From the IMG/VR virus record IMGVR_UViG_3300020450_001188, positions 1 to 40,235 of that record: a stretch of DNA of 40,235 nt. The stretch is one strand, 5' to 3'. Origin of the DNA: a virus. Positions within the stretch are counted from its first letter, which is position 1; every line of letters begins with the position of its first letter. The notes under the pieces were generated by a model. That model saw nothing but the letters and a program-made list of their open reading frames with translations. It was not told the DNA's origin and did not search any database. A program made the position numbers and the translations under genes. Positions 1 through 7,802 of the stretch are shown one piece after another.

Positions 1-1495
1 GACTATCTAGATACTGTTCGACCGTAAGATTATTTCTAATCAAAAATAGATAATGTTCCATCATTGCTTTTGTGTAATGATTATAATTTTCTAATAGTTC
101 ATCATCTATTTTTTCTATTTCATTTACATAATCTTTTTCATAACCAAATAATAAACTGATTAAATTAAATTGATTAAACTTTGTATCACCCGTTTCACAC
201 CATCTTGCATTTTTAAATTTATCTGCGTAATCACATAGTTCTTGAACTACGTTAGGATCGTTACCTACTTCTCTCCAATAAGAAGTATCATTTCTTTCGC
301 TTAATCTATAATGCATATGAACAAAGTGTTTAGTATGTAAAATAAACTTTTGCATAACCTTGTCATGTGCTTTAATAATGTTCTTACTACCCTTTTTATA
401 TAGGTCAACAAATGCTTTAACAGTTGTACAAGTCACCATAACACTGGTTGCTTCTAAAGGTTCTATAAAACTTTGTGCAAGTCCGTTGGCTACTACATTA
501 TGTTTGCTTACATTTTCTAGCATACCAGCATCAAACTCAACACTTTTAAATGGCTCAAATGTATGTCCTTTTGCTTTCCAGAACTCTGTAATTGTGTTTA
601 AAGCATCATCATATTTTTGATGCTTACTGCTATACACATATCCAGACCCTATTTGGCCAATAGTAGGTATTTCCCATATCCAGCCATAAGGTTGTGCATG
701 GGCCTGTGTTACTGGTTTGTATGATTGTGTTTTTATTGTACCCCATATTGCTCTATCATTTATAAGGTCATCATAGTGCTTCCAACTACTCATTGAACCT
801 ATAAGCAGTCGTTTAAATCCTGTGCAATCAAAGAATATATCTGCTTCTATCTTTTGACCTGTGGATAACTCTATGGCACTGATGTTTTGTTTGTCAGTAT
901 GTATTTTTGTTACCGTACCTACTATTTCTGTAAATTTATCTTTTGCAGTATGTTTTCTTAAACTTTCTCCAAACTGAAATGCATTAATATGATAACTGTA
1001 TCCAGGGAAGTCACTGATAGTGCAATTACCATTCTTGGAAAAAGGACTTAATTCTTCCGTAAGCAAATACTCCATAGGTCCATGATAGTCATTATATTCT
1101 ATACTATCACCTTTACCTTTCTTATGGTTAATGTAATAATCTACACTGCTTAATTCTTTTCTATGGCTTTTCTTTCCGTTATCGCACATTGGTTTATGAA
1201 AGACTTGGTGTGGCACAAGATCGTCAAAAGTATGAAACCATCTACTACCTTTTTTATTCCAGTTATGAAATTCTACGCCATACTTAAATGTAGCCTTGGC
1301 GTCTTTCATCCAAACCTTTTCATCAACGCCAACTGTATCAGCAATATGTTTTATTGTAGGAGTAGTGCTTTCTCCCACACCAATAGGATCTACTTCGTCA
1401 CTGTGGACTATTGTAATATCTGCATCAATAGTAGCAACAAGATAACTTAAGGTTATCCAGCCTGCACTTCCTCCGCCTACTACACAAATTTTCAT
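1..1495 (-). CDS. Flavin-dependent tryptophan halogenase, C-terminus cut by window edge
   Basis: This is a flavin-dependent halogenase of the PrnA/RebH family. These enzymes use FADH2, O2 and halide to chlorinate or brominate tryptophan or a tryptophan-containing substrate. The ATG at 1495 overlaps the stop of the upstream gene (ATGA). I translated 498 codons without a stop before the window ends; PrnA and RebH are about 530-540 residues, so only the C-terminal tail is missing. Visible family marks are the FAD-binding GGGSAGW at residues 7-13, GVGESTTP at 39-46, Lys71 in the context ATFKYGVEF (equivalent to catalytic Lys79 of PrnA), the diagnostic WIWEIP with W272 and W274, and EPLEATS with E348 near the position of catalytic Glu346. 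All key residues are present, so an active halogenase is expected. Its substrate is unknown. Reduced flavin could come from the flavodoxin-fold reductase encoded at 5738-6379 (inference). Confidence 0.93.
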   Translation of the reverse strand, partial: MKICVVGGGSAGWITLSYLVATIDADITIVHSDEVDPIGVGESTTPTIKHIADTVGVDEKVWMKDAKATFKYGVEFHNWNKKGSRWFHTFDDLVPHQVFHKPMCDNGKKSHRKELSSVDYYINHKKGKGDSIEYNDYHGPMEYLLTEELSPFSKNGNCTISDFPGYSYHINAFQFGESLRKHTAKDKFTEIVGTVTKIHTDKQNISAIELSTGQKIEADIFFDCTGFKRLLIGSMSSWKHYDDLINDRAIWGTIKTQSYKPVTQAHAQPYGWIWEIPTIGQIGSGYVYSSKHQKYDDALNTITEFWKAKGHTFEPFKSVEFDAGMLENVSKHNVVANGLAQSFIEPLEATSVMVTCTTVKAFVDLYKKGSKNIIKAHDKVMQKFILHTKHFVHMHYRLSERNDTSYWREVGNDPNVVQELCDYADKFKNARWCETGDTKFNQFNLISLLFGYEKDYVNEIEKIDDELLENYNHYTKAMMEHYLFLIRNNLTVEQYLDS

Positions 1496-1971
1496 GATTC
1501 TATCCTTACTAATCCTTTAACATTTTTCGTAGTGTATTTTTTCACTTTACAATCTATAACAAAAATAGTTGATACACCATCACAGTCTAAATTTTTTATA
1601 TTGCCATCTGCTATCAATATTTTTGCTAACTCGTCAGCAGTATCTATAAAACTCCAATCATTTGTATGAGCAGTAATTAGGTCAATGTTAAAATTGTTTG
1701 CATCTATAAATGCCCTTTCACTTGCTATATCAATTTGTTTTATATCATTGTGTAATCTATATAAGTTTGGTCTTATTAATTTTACCTTATCTAAATTTGT
1801 TGGAACATTTACAACACATCTTTTGTTTGGATTACTTTCATATTCTTCCCAAGTTTGTTCTCCATTCTCAAGATATCTTGCTAAAACTTTGCCAGGTCCT
1901 GGAATATCTGCTCTTAATAAATGTCCACGTGGTGTTTCTTTATGGTGTTCTTCCACCATGTTTTTTATCAT
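1492..1971 (-). CDS. Unknown protein, 159 aa, coupled to the halogenase
   Basis: I do not recognise this family. The product is soluble, with no signal peptide or membrane segment. The N-terminus carries the His-rich stretch EEHHKETPRGH at about residues 7-17, followed by PGPG and a WEEYE segment. The ATG overlaps the stop of the upstream 2OG oxygenase gene (ATGA), and its own stop overlaps the halogenase start in the same way, so the three genes are probably translated together. Position suggests an accessory or substrate-presenting role for the halogenase or the oxygenases, but nothing in the sequence proves this. The open frame, conserved overlap style and absence of a better frame on either strand support a real gene. 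Confidence 0.72.
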   Translation of the reverse strand: MIKNMVEEHHKETPRGHLLRADIPGPGKVLARYLENGEQTWEEYESNPNKRCVVNVPTNLDKVKLIRPNLYRLHNDIKQIDIASERAFIDANNFNIDLITAHTNDWSFIDTADELAKILIADGNIKNLDCDGVSTIFVIDCKVKKYTTKNVKGLVRIES

Positions 1972-2690
1972 ACCGTACCCTGTAAATTTAAACAGTCAAA
2001 CATTTTATCTGATTGTATTCTAGCAAGTATATGTGCTCTTTCTGTATTGCCTTCATTTAAAGTTCCATGATGTATATGTGTATTAATAATATATGCCTTG
2101 CCGGCTTCCATAGGATACTTTCGTTCATGATTAGGACCAAAACAAAATACGTTTTTATCATTTGTTTTTAATACAATGTGTATCTTTTTTACTTGACTAT
2201 CAACGTGTGGTTTAATCTCTGCACCCGGTCCATGCATTGTAATTACTGGTTGACCCATTTCTATATCACCTAAAAAGTTTACAAGGTCTTTCATGTAACC
2301 GAAGTTATACCTATCTAGTAAAGTAGCCTTATCCTCAAACTCTGGATCTAATACTTCCGGAAAAATTTCTTTGTTAACCTGGTTAGGAGGAGGTATTGGA
2401 ATATCTCTATCTATAGGCCAACCTATTGTGTATCCTCCAATAGGACCACAGTAATAACCACAGTAATTACCTTCCATATATTGCTTACTAATTTCTATGT
2501 CTAATAGATCAGGAAAGTCTGTAAAATTAAAATAAGTCTCTTTCCTATATTTTTTCTCAACCTCATTAAAATATTCTTCTGCTTTTGCAGGATCTAATTT
2601 CCAATTTAATTCAATAATATCCCAATCTTTGTTTGTGTGCAAGTCATTTATATCTATGTCGGTTGCTTTATAATCTTTTATCATCTTCAT
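1968..2690 (-). CDS. 2OG-Fe(II) oxygenase, aspartyl/asparaginyl beta-hydroxylase type
   Basis: This is a cupin-fold 2-oxoglutarate/Fe(II)-dependent oxygenase, 240 residues. The iron-binding facial triad is visible as H162-V-D164 in EIKPHVDSQ and H208 in HIHHGT; R218 in NTERAH is the likely 2OG carboxylate anchor. The spacing and the GPGAEI..H.D signature match aspartyl/asparaginyl beta-hydroxylase-like proteins common in marine phages. Three of the next four larger genes upstream and downstream belong to related families, and this protein is clearly paralogous to those at 2690-3283, 3403-4086 and 7146-7802. The start is supported by GGAG about 7 bases upstream and a TAATG overlap with the preceding gene. 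The hydroxylated substrate cannot be told from sequence; protein, peptide and free amino acid are all possible. Confidence 0.88.
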   Translation of the reverse strand: MKMIKDYKATDIDINDLHTNKDWDIIELNWKLDPAKAEEYFNEVEKKYRKETYFNFTDFPDLLDIEISKQYMEGNYCGYYCGPIGGYTIGWPIDRDIPIPPPNQVNKEIFPEVLDPEFEDKATLLDRYNFGYMKDLVNFLGDIEMGQPVITMHGPGAEIKPHVDSQVKKIHIVLKTNDKNVFCFGPNHERKYPMEAGKAYIINTHIHHGTLNEGNTERAHILARIQSDKMFDCLNLQGTV

Positions 2691-3283
2691 TATATTTCTC
2701 CATCTGCCATATCTAAAACATCTTGTTCTTTATTATGTGGAATCTTAAAGAATAAATGAACTCTGTTTGTATCGCCATTGTTTTTTGTGCCGTGCTTCAC
2801 ACTAGTATTTACAAGATACATTTTTCCTTCATCTGGCAATATGTATTCTCTCTTAGGTTCAAATATAAACAAACTCCTATTATTACTAAAAATAGGCACG
2901 TGTATTTTATAAAAGTCATCTGAATCACTATGTAAATTAATTTGTGTTCCTGGTGGGTGTACTGCAATGCTAAATTGATGGGCAAAAGGAAAGTGTTTTC
3001 TTATTTCATTAACGTAACCAAACATTGCCGCAGTATCTCTGTATTCTTGTTTTGCTTCTTTTGTTATATTGTATGGTGGACAAGGCTTGTCTAAATCTTC
3101 TAAATTACTTTGTAATGCCCAGCCATAGACGCCAGTAAGTATATGTCCTCCTACTCCTTCATCTACGTTTTTATCTTCTGCAGACCATTTAAGATGTGAA
3201 TAGGATTTTTCTAATTCTTCAAACCAGTCACGTAACTTACTGATGTTAACTTTTTTCTTTAATACTTTTATATCACTGTTCAT
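2690..3283 (-). CDS. 2OG-Fe(II) oxygenase, aspartyl/asparaginyl beta-hydroxylase type
   Basis: This 197-residue paralogue of the neighbouring oxygenases has a complete putative active site: H118 and D120 in INLHSDSD, H164 in SVKHGT and R174 in NTNRVHL. I chose the ATG at 3283 rather than an in-frame upstream start at 3352. The longer form would run through most of the small gene at 3273-3413, and the shorter form begins where the paralogues begin to resemble each other. The stop overlaps the next start (TAATG). No signal peptide is visible. The protein is about 40 residues shorter than its neighbour because the segment between the N-terminal helix and the cupin core is reduced. Substrate unknown. 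Confidence 0.86.
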   Translation of the reverse strand: MNSDIKVLKKKVNISKLRDWFEELEKSYSHLKWSAEDKNVDEGVGGHILTGVYGWALQSNLEDLDKPCPPYNITKEAKQEYRDTAAMFGYVNEIRKHFPFAHQFSIAVHPPGTQINLHSDSDDFYKIHVPIFSNNRSLFIFEPKREYILPDEGKMYLVNTSVKHGTKNNGDTNRVHLFFKIPHNKEQDVLDMADGEI

Positions 3284-3413
3284 CTTTATCAATCTTATAT
3301 TCGTCTGGATTATTTTTTCGCCACTCTCTATCTTTATACCAAGTGTGTGCAAAATGATATAATATTCCTAAAGTTATTAATACTAATAATAATACAAATA
3401 AATCAAATGCCAT
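3273..3413 (-). CDS. Small single-pass membrane protein, 46 aa
   Basis: This is a short open frame found by reading the gap between two oxygenase genes. The translation begins MAFDLFVLLLVLITLGILYH, giving one hydrophobic helix at about residues 4-19, followed by a charged tail containing YKDREWRKNNPDEYKIDKDE. The ATG lies 11 bases inside the end of the upstream gene and the stop lies 11 bases inside the next gene, the same overlap style as the rest of the operon. The hydrophobic-then-charged pattern is not expected from random AT-rich sequence. It is probably an inner-membrane microprotein. Function unknown; a membrane tether for the enzymes encoded next to it is one possibility. Confidence 0.68.
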   Translation of the reverse strand: MAFDLFVLLLVLITLGILYHFAHTWYKDREWRKNNPDEYKIDKDEQ

Positions 3414-4086
3414 CTAATAATGCTCCTATTTCATCTGCCCATACCTTACCATACAAGTGTATTCTATCAGTGTTTCCTTTGTTCTCTACACTATGTGGAA
3501 TACTCGTATTAACAAGATAAGCATATCCTGGTTCCATATGTATTTGCTCACCATCTAGTATCCAGTTACTATCTATGTTTGTATGTATTGGTATGTGAAT
3601 TCTAATTTTGTCTGTGCTATCAGTGTGTGTAATTAATTTTGTACCTGGAGTATGTATAGTGACCATCCAACGTTTACTTCTTACAGGCAAATTATCAACA
3701 AGTTCTCTTCCATATCCATAAAAGTTTTTTCTTGGATATAATTCATCTAGGTCCTCATCTTTATATTCATCTTTTGCAATTACTGTTTCTGGAGGCAATG
3801 GTCCTTCTTTATCTCCATTAAAACAAAGAACATACCAAGCAGTATCATCTTTGAATATATGTCCTGTCTTGCCAGTTGGATCACCAACTTCCATTTTCCA
3901 CATATCCTTAGAATGTTTTCCGTATATAAACTTCCAGTCTTGCCAATTATCTTCTAGGTCTTTATACCAAGATTGTATCTTGTCAACATCTACTGCAAAT
4001 AATTTTTTTACTTTCCAGTCGAGATCTAAAGGCTGGTACGTTCTAATATAAGGTTTGAAACCTGGGATGTGTTGTCCTTCGTCCAT
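3403..4086 (-). CDS. 2OG-Fe(II) oxygenase, aspartyl/asparaginyl beta-hydroxylase type
   Basis: This is the third 2OG oxygenase of the tandem series, 227 residues. The predicted iron ligands are H154 and D156 in LITHTDST and H198 in SIPHSV, with R208 in NTDRIHL as the 2OG-binding arginine. The core from about residue 140 to 215 aligns by eye with the two genes that follow it. The N-terminal 60 residues contain a W-rich helix (WYKDLEDNWQDWKF) also seen in its paralogues. The gene begins 44 bases inside the end of the 489-residue upstream gene, a longer overlap than usual here, but no other ATG is available before residue 60. Substrate unknown. Confidence 0.87.
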   Translation of the reverse strand: MDEGQHIPGFKPYIRTYQPLDLDWKVKKLFAVDVDKIQSWYKDLEDNWQDWKFIYGKHSKDMWKMEVGDPTGKTGHIFKDDTAWYVLCFNGDKEGPLPPETVIAKDEYKDEDLDELYPRKNFYGYGRELVDNLPVRSKRWMVTIHTPGTKLITHTDSTDKIRIHIPIHTNIDSNWILDGEQIHMEPGYAYLVNTSIPHSVENKGNTDRIHLYGKVWADEIGALLDGI

Positions 4087-5512
4087 TCTTTACTCTTTCG
4101 TTTAAGTCTACTCCTACGTAATCATGCCCATATAAAATTAAATTATCTGGAATCAATGATTCAAACTTGTTAAACTTTTCTTCTAATACTTCGGGTGTCG
4201 TGTTCCAATGTAACATTTCACTGGACCAAATATTTGTAGTCCACAATACCCTAGTACCGTGTGTAGTATTTATTTTGTCAAATAATTGGTCAGGATTATT
4301 CACGATATCTATTACATAAAATTCATGTTTTAGTTTTCTATATCTATCCCAGAGGCTTTGGAATCTAAAACTTCCACCAAACTCTTTAAGTTCTTGTTCC
4401 CAGAATTGTTTATAATTACCGCGATATGTACTGCTAAAATTATAAGTTAAGTCGTGTTCTAAGAGCCATTTATCCAAATCATAACCGTCCCAAGTTTCTA
4501 AAAGATGCTTTTTATAATTAATACTTGCTTCACACCAGTCAAAATAATGCACTGTCGTACCTTCATGAAATCCATTTGCATTTAAAATTGCTAGTGGTTT
4601 AAATCCTGCGGCCGCAGTAAAAAAATGATCTATGTGCCTACCTTCTGTACGTACTCCTTCTCCAGATAATGTTTCTGTATTAAAAGCATACACTCTATCT
4701 TTTTCTATATCTTCCTGATAATGTAATTTTCTAATCCAGGCCTTTTGACTTTGATTCAATCCGTCAACGCTGTCCTTTTGGCTCCACGCTGTTGCCAATT
4801 TATCTGATTCATTGTAAGGATACAAGAATACTTTACAGTCCCGCATATTGTTATCTAAATTATCTATTTTTATTTTGTTTTGCATTGCAAGATCTATCCA
4901 GTTGCTACCGTCTGCTGTAATAGAATATTCTTGCTGTCCTTCCGCAGTTTTAATCCATGCAGGAGTATAATCACTATGTACTGTTTCTTCGCTGTATTCA
5001 AAGTTGGACAGCATAGGCTTTCTTTCTGTGTAAACACCTATCTCATCAAAGTCTGGTTGCCCTAGTTCTACCCACTTGTTTAAATTAACAAATAGATATT
5101 GTCTATGCAAACCAGGGTACGCACCTTGCGTAAGATAATGTTGTTTCTTTTTATCCATTATATGACCAACAACAAAAAAATCTTTATTCTTTTCAGCATA
5201 CTCTAAACTTTGTGTTATTAAACTAGGACCCCTAAATAAAAGCAATCCTTGACAAGCAATCATACAATATTGCTTTCCTTCAATTATAGAAAGTTCTAAA
5301 ATTTCTTTTACTGTTTTGTGCATACCTACATAAGAACAAAGTCCCATTTTAATCATACGGTTGATATAAAAATACGTCATGTCAAATGTACGTTTCTGTA
5401 AAAATTTGTTAGGGATATCTCTTGATATATCTAATATGCCTATACCAACTTTGTTTTCTATGTTGATATTTTCATAGTATCTATCAACTGTAATACTATT
5501 CCAGTCTTTCAT
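4043..5512 (-). CDS. Unknown 489-residue protein in the oxygenase operon
   Basis: I do not recognise a named family. The protein is large, soluble and rich in aromatic residues and Asp, with no signal peptide or transmembrane segment. The N-terminal half (about 1-200) could be a nucleotide-sugar or Rossmann-like domain: beta-rich VGIGILDIS near 22 and QYCMIACQGLLLF near 80. The C-terminal half has alternating strand/helix character around LAILNANGFHEGTTVHYFD and HGTRVLWTTNIWSS, which resembles a degenerate class I methyltransferase core, but the SAM-binding glycine motif is not convincing. It starts with an ATGA overlap after a 35-residue membrane peptide and is followed by three oxygenases, so it is probably a pathway member. 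A structure prediction search would be the best test. Confidence 0.8.
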   Translation of the reverse strand: MKDWNSITVDRYYENINIENKVGIGILDISRDIPNKFLQKRTFDMTYFYINRMIKMGLCSYVGMHKTVKEILELSIIEGKQYCMIACQGLLLFRGPSLITQSLEYAEKNKDFFVVGHIMDKKKQHYLTQGAYPGLHRQYLFVNLNKWVELGQPDFDEIGVYTERKPMLSNFEYSEETVHSDYTPAWIKTAEGQQEYSITADGSNWIDLAMQNKIKIDNLDNNMRDCKVFLYPYNESDKLATAWSQKDSVDGLNQSQKAWIRKLHYQEDIEKDRVYAFNTETLSGEGVRTEGRHIDHFFTAAAGFKPLAILNANGFHEGTTVHYFDWCEASINYKKHLLETWDGYDLDKWLLEHDLTYNFSSTYRGNYKQFWEQELKEFGGSFRFQSLWDRYRKLKHEFYVIDIVNNPDQLFDKINTTHGTRVLWTTNIWSSEMLHWNTTPEVLEEKFNKFESLIPDNLILYGHDYVGVDLNERVKNGRRTTHPRFQTLY

Positions 5513-5616
5513 AATAACACCGTTAAAATTATTAGTATAACTCCGACCAACGCAAGGAAATATCCTGGTGCGTGTAGCAACGGAATACGTTCAATAAAAA
5601 GCAATAACTTTTTCAT
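5509..5616 (-). CDS. Tiny membrane protein, 35 aa
   Basis: This short frame has a start overlapping the stop of the 41-residue gene before it and a stop overlapping the start of the 489-residue gene after it, both as ATGA. The product begins MKKLLLFIERIPLLHAPG and continues into a strongly hydrophobic segment ending ILIILTVLL, so it would sit in the inner membrane with a short positive N-terminus. The perfect four-base overlaps at both ends are the main evidence that it is translated. Function unknown. Confidence 0.6.
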   Translation of the reverse strand: MKKLLLFIERIPLLHAPGYFLALVGVILIILTVLL

Positions 5617-5738
5617 CCGCCTCCAAATCCTGTCCAGTTCCATGGATCCTTAAATTTATCTTCTACAGATTTATGTGGCTTGGCTGTACATCTTATAAAC
5701 AGTCCAACTAATATTCCTATTAAAAACCAAGTCAACAT
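5613..5738 (-). CDS. Small membrane-anchored Trp/Gly-tailed protein, 41 aa
   Basis: This short frame starts in a TAATG overlap with the flavodoxin-fold reductase gene and ends in an ATGA overlap with the next small gene. The N-terminus is one hydrophobic helix (residues 3-16, WFLIGILVGLFI), followed by Cys, a basic/acidic linker (KPHKSVEDKFK) and the C-terminal tail DPWNWTGFGGG with two tryptophans. It is reliable as an open frame in operon register but not assigned to a known family. The tail is notable because a tryptophan halogenase and many peptide-type oxygenases are encoded nearby. Alternatives are a simple membrane microprotein or a small subunit of a membrane complex. Confidence 0.62.
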   Translation of the reverse strand: MLTWFLIGILVGLFIRCTAKPHKSVEDKFKDPWNWTGFGGG

Positions 5739-6379
5739 TATCCCCACCAACTTATCTTTTTCTTTAAGTCTGGATCTAAACTTCTAGCAAGTTTTCTGAC
5801 CCTTTCCATGTGTTTATTAAATTCTTTATTATCCATACCTGGTAATACACTATAAAATCTTATATATTTTGTAACCATGCCGCCTAAGTTGAACACTGCT
5901 TTTTTAATTCTTCTATATGGAATGTTGTCAAACAAACTAAAATTAAAATAGGTAACCATCGGACCACCGTATGTTATAGATATTAAACCTAGTTTTTTAT
6001 TCATTGCTCCTGGCACAGGATAGCCATAGTTTTTAAAAAATTTACTACCAGGCACTAATGCTCTGTAACTAAAAAACCATTTAGGGTGCAATACCCAATC
6101 AACCCAGTTTTCTAAAATTGCTGGCATTCTCAGGTTATGACATGAACCTATAAGAAACATAACATCACTGTTTTCTAATCTTTTTCTGTATTCTAATACT
6201 ATTTGCGGTGGTGGATTTATCTCAGAATTATAAAAAGGTAATTGTTCTTCTTCTTCAAATAAATTAATTAAATCTATTTCATGTCCGCATTTTTCTGCTT
6301 CTTCTATAAATGTGTCTCGGATAGCCGCATTAAAACTAGTCTTTGTATTGTGATGTCCATATATAATACAAATCTTCAT
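5738..6379 (-). CDS. NAD(P)H:quinone oxidoreductase-like flavodoxin-fold protein
   Basis: This 213-residue protein belongs to the flavodoxin-like NAD(P)H dehydrogenase (quinone) family, whose members include MdaB, KefF and NQO1. The N-terminus KICIIYGHHNTKTSFNAAI matches the family's strand-1/phosphate-binding loop (normally GHP..S.N). The segment MPAILENWVDWVLHPKWFF at about residues 84-102 matches the conserved P..lK.w.D.v...g..f region over the flavin. A GPM.TYF loop near 138 is also family-like. Such enzymes carry FMN or FAD and make two-electron reductions of quinones. Here it could feed electrons to quinone for the alternative oxidase at 24861-25466, or reduce flavin for the halogenase; both are inference. 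It follows a 2OG oxygenase gene with a 1-base gap. Confidence 0.85.
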   Translation of the reverse strand: MKICIIYGHHNTKTSFNAAIRDTFIEEAEKCGHEIDLINLFEEEEQLPFYNSEINPPPQIVLEYRKRLENSDVMFLIGSCHNLRMPAILENWVDWVLHPKWFFSYRALVPGSKFFKNYGYPVPGAMNKKLGLISITYGGPMVTYFNFSLFDNIPYRRIKKAVFNLGGMVTKYIRFYSVLPGMDNKEFNKHMERVRKLARSLDPDLKKKISWWG

Positions 6380-6380
6380 C

Positions 6381-7076
6381 TTATCCTCTGTTGGTGTAGT
6401 AACTTTGTCTTAACACATAAAAGAAATCTCTTATGCGTCTACCTAGTTCATAGTGGATAATCATATGTATTCTAGGTTGATCACTATCATTGTGTACTGC
6501 ATGAACATTTGAAATATCCATTAAAAATGCACTGCCTTTATTTTCAAACGGCACTATGCCATGATCTTTAAATACAAATTTACAACCATCAGGATTGTTT
6601 AAACTTATATTACAAACACTTAATCTTTTTTCTGTATCTTTTCTATCTTGATGTGGCTCTATGTAACCACCTGGTTCAAGTAACATAAAACGCACCCGAT
6701 TTAAAAATTCTGCTGGCCATACATTTGTAAGGAATTTTTTTGTCTCCGGGCACTGTTCTGCTACCCAAGTCCAGTCTAATTTTTGTATAACATCTTTTCT
6801 ATCACCATATTGTTCTAAACTTTGTGTGTCATCATTTAATCCATGTAGGGTAAGACTTTTCCAACCTTTACCATACTCCATTCTATGATCCTTAAAATAA
6901 TCAAGCAGTGATTCTGCTTCTATATGCATTTTATCCCATGGCTGGTTGTCTAATGCACTTAATTTAAAACAAGGCCAACCACTTTCTAACACCACCCATT
7001 TTGGATCAAATTGCTCCGGATATTTGATTTTTATTGGTTTCTCGTGTTGCTTAAAAAAGTCTGTTATTGCATTCAT
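6381..7076 (-). CDS. 2OG-Fe(II) oxygenase, aspartyl/asparaginyl beta-hydroxylase type
   Basis: This 231-residue cupin-fold oxygenase is more distant from the tandem set at 1968-4086 and closer to classical aspartyl/asparaginyl beta-hydroxylases. The active site reads EPHQDR (H142, D144), then HAVHNDS (H195), then PRIHMIIHYE with R202. MLLEPGGYIEPHQD is a typical lead-in. The C-terminus ends with a basic, Tyr-rich tail (RRIRDFFYVLRQSYY). It is the first gene of the leftward unit: its ATG at 7074-7076 faces the divergent plus-strand gene at 7146 across a 69-base spacer. Substrate unknown. Confidence 0.9.
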   Translation of the reverse strand: MNAITDFFKQHEKPIKIKYPEQFDPKWVVLESGWPCFKLSALDNQPWDKMHIEAESLLDYFKDHRMEYGKGWKSLTLHGLNDDTQSLEQYGDRKDVIQKLDWTWVAEQCPETKKFLTNVWPAEFLNRVRFMLLEPGGYIEPHQDRKDTEKRLSVCNISLNNPDGCKFVFKDHGIVPFENKGSAFLMDISNVHAVHNDSDQPRIHMIIHYELGRRIRDFFYVLRQSYYTNRG

Positions 7077-7101
7077 GTTAATTTTTGGTACCTTAAAACC
7101 T

Positions 7102-7110
7102 TAATAAATA
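7102..7110 (+). promoter_or_regulatory. Putative T4-like late promoter box TAATAAATA
   Basis: TAATAAATA differs from the T4 late promoter TATAAATA at one core base. It lies 36 bases ahead of the first gene of the rightward unit, with a GGAGG Shine-Dalgarno at 7128-7132 between the two. The same nine bases occur in front of genes starting at 22245 and 39029 on the other strand. AT-rich sequence makes chance matches likely, so this is a candidate only. Confidence 0.45.
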
Positions 7111-7145
7111 TACTTATGCCACATTATGGAGGCGTCTGACTGACT

Positions 7146-7802
7146 ATGAATTGGGATATAATTACACTTGATTTAAAAATAGATATCGAAAAATTACGTG
7201 ATTGGTCTGATCAAATTTCTGCAAAATATAATCACCTTTGGTTTAATTTTAGTAAGTTAGACTACATCAAAGAAAAGTATAAAAATAAAGATTTTGAATT
7301 TGATGGCTACGGTGGAGGAACACATCTAAAATCATTAATGGAAGACAATGTTAAAAATATAGATTATATGGAATTATCTTGGCCTTGTGAAAAGGATATT
7401 CCATGTCCGCCGGTTTGGGCCGCCAAAGAAGATTTGTATCCTGAATTACATGACAATTCAGAATATAAAATGCAGGACAAATTTGTCTTTGGATATTTTA
7501 AAGATTTGATTGAAAGTGTAGGATCCAAGTACTTTGATAGGGCAAGTTTAATAAGACACCAACCAAAAACAGTTTTAACAAAACACATAGACGGGCCTGG
7601 CATTGTAAGATTACACATACCTATATATTGCAACGCAGGATCTAAATTTTTGTACGGTGAAAACTTAGAACGTGAACACCATTTAGAAGTTGGAAAAGCA
7701 TATATTATTAATGCAGGTATTCCACATGGCACTGTAAATGGCGACGAAGTAAGATTACATTTACAAACAAAAGTAAAATTAGAGGATATTATTAATGCTT
7801 AA
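7146..7802 (+). CDS. 2OG-Fe(II) oxygenase, aspartyl/asparaginyl beta-hydroxylase type
   Basis: This is the first gene of the rightward operon and a clear paralogue of the minus-strand oxygenases at 1968-4086, 218 residues. It opens MNWDIITLDLKIDIEKLRDW, echoing the WDIIELNWKLD segment of the 240-residue paralogue. The catalytic residues are H147 and D149 in LTKHIDG, H194 in GIPHGT and R203 in DEVRLHL. The insert of the 240-residue paralogue (WPIDRDIPIPPP) is matched by SWPCEKDIPCPP. GGAGG at 7128-7132 supports the start. It overlaps the SDR-like gene by 8 bases. The divergent layout suggests duplication followed by placement on either side of a promoter region. Substrate unknown. Confidence 0.89.
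   Translation: MNWDIITLDLKIDIEKLRDWSDQISAKYNHLWFNFSKLDYIKEKYKNKDFEFDGYGGGTHLKSLMEDNVKNIDYMELSWPCEKDIPCPPVWAAKEDLYPELHDNSEYKMQDKFVFGYFKDLIESVGSKYFDRASLIRHQPKTVLTKHIDGPGIVRLHIPIYCNAGSKFLYGENLEREHHLEVGKAYIINAGIPHGTVNGDEVRLHLQTKVKLEDIINA

Noticed and set aside
1685-2023. Open frames on the plus strand opposite the oxygenase genes
   Set aside because: They are shadows of minus-strand genes, low in complexity and without family motifs or ribosome sites.
4606-4625. GC-rich palindrome CTGCGGCCGCAG followed by a run of A/T, terminator-like
   Set aside because: It lies inside the 489-residue coding region and encodes part of an Ala-rich segment; no gene ends near it.
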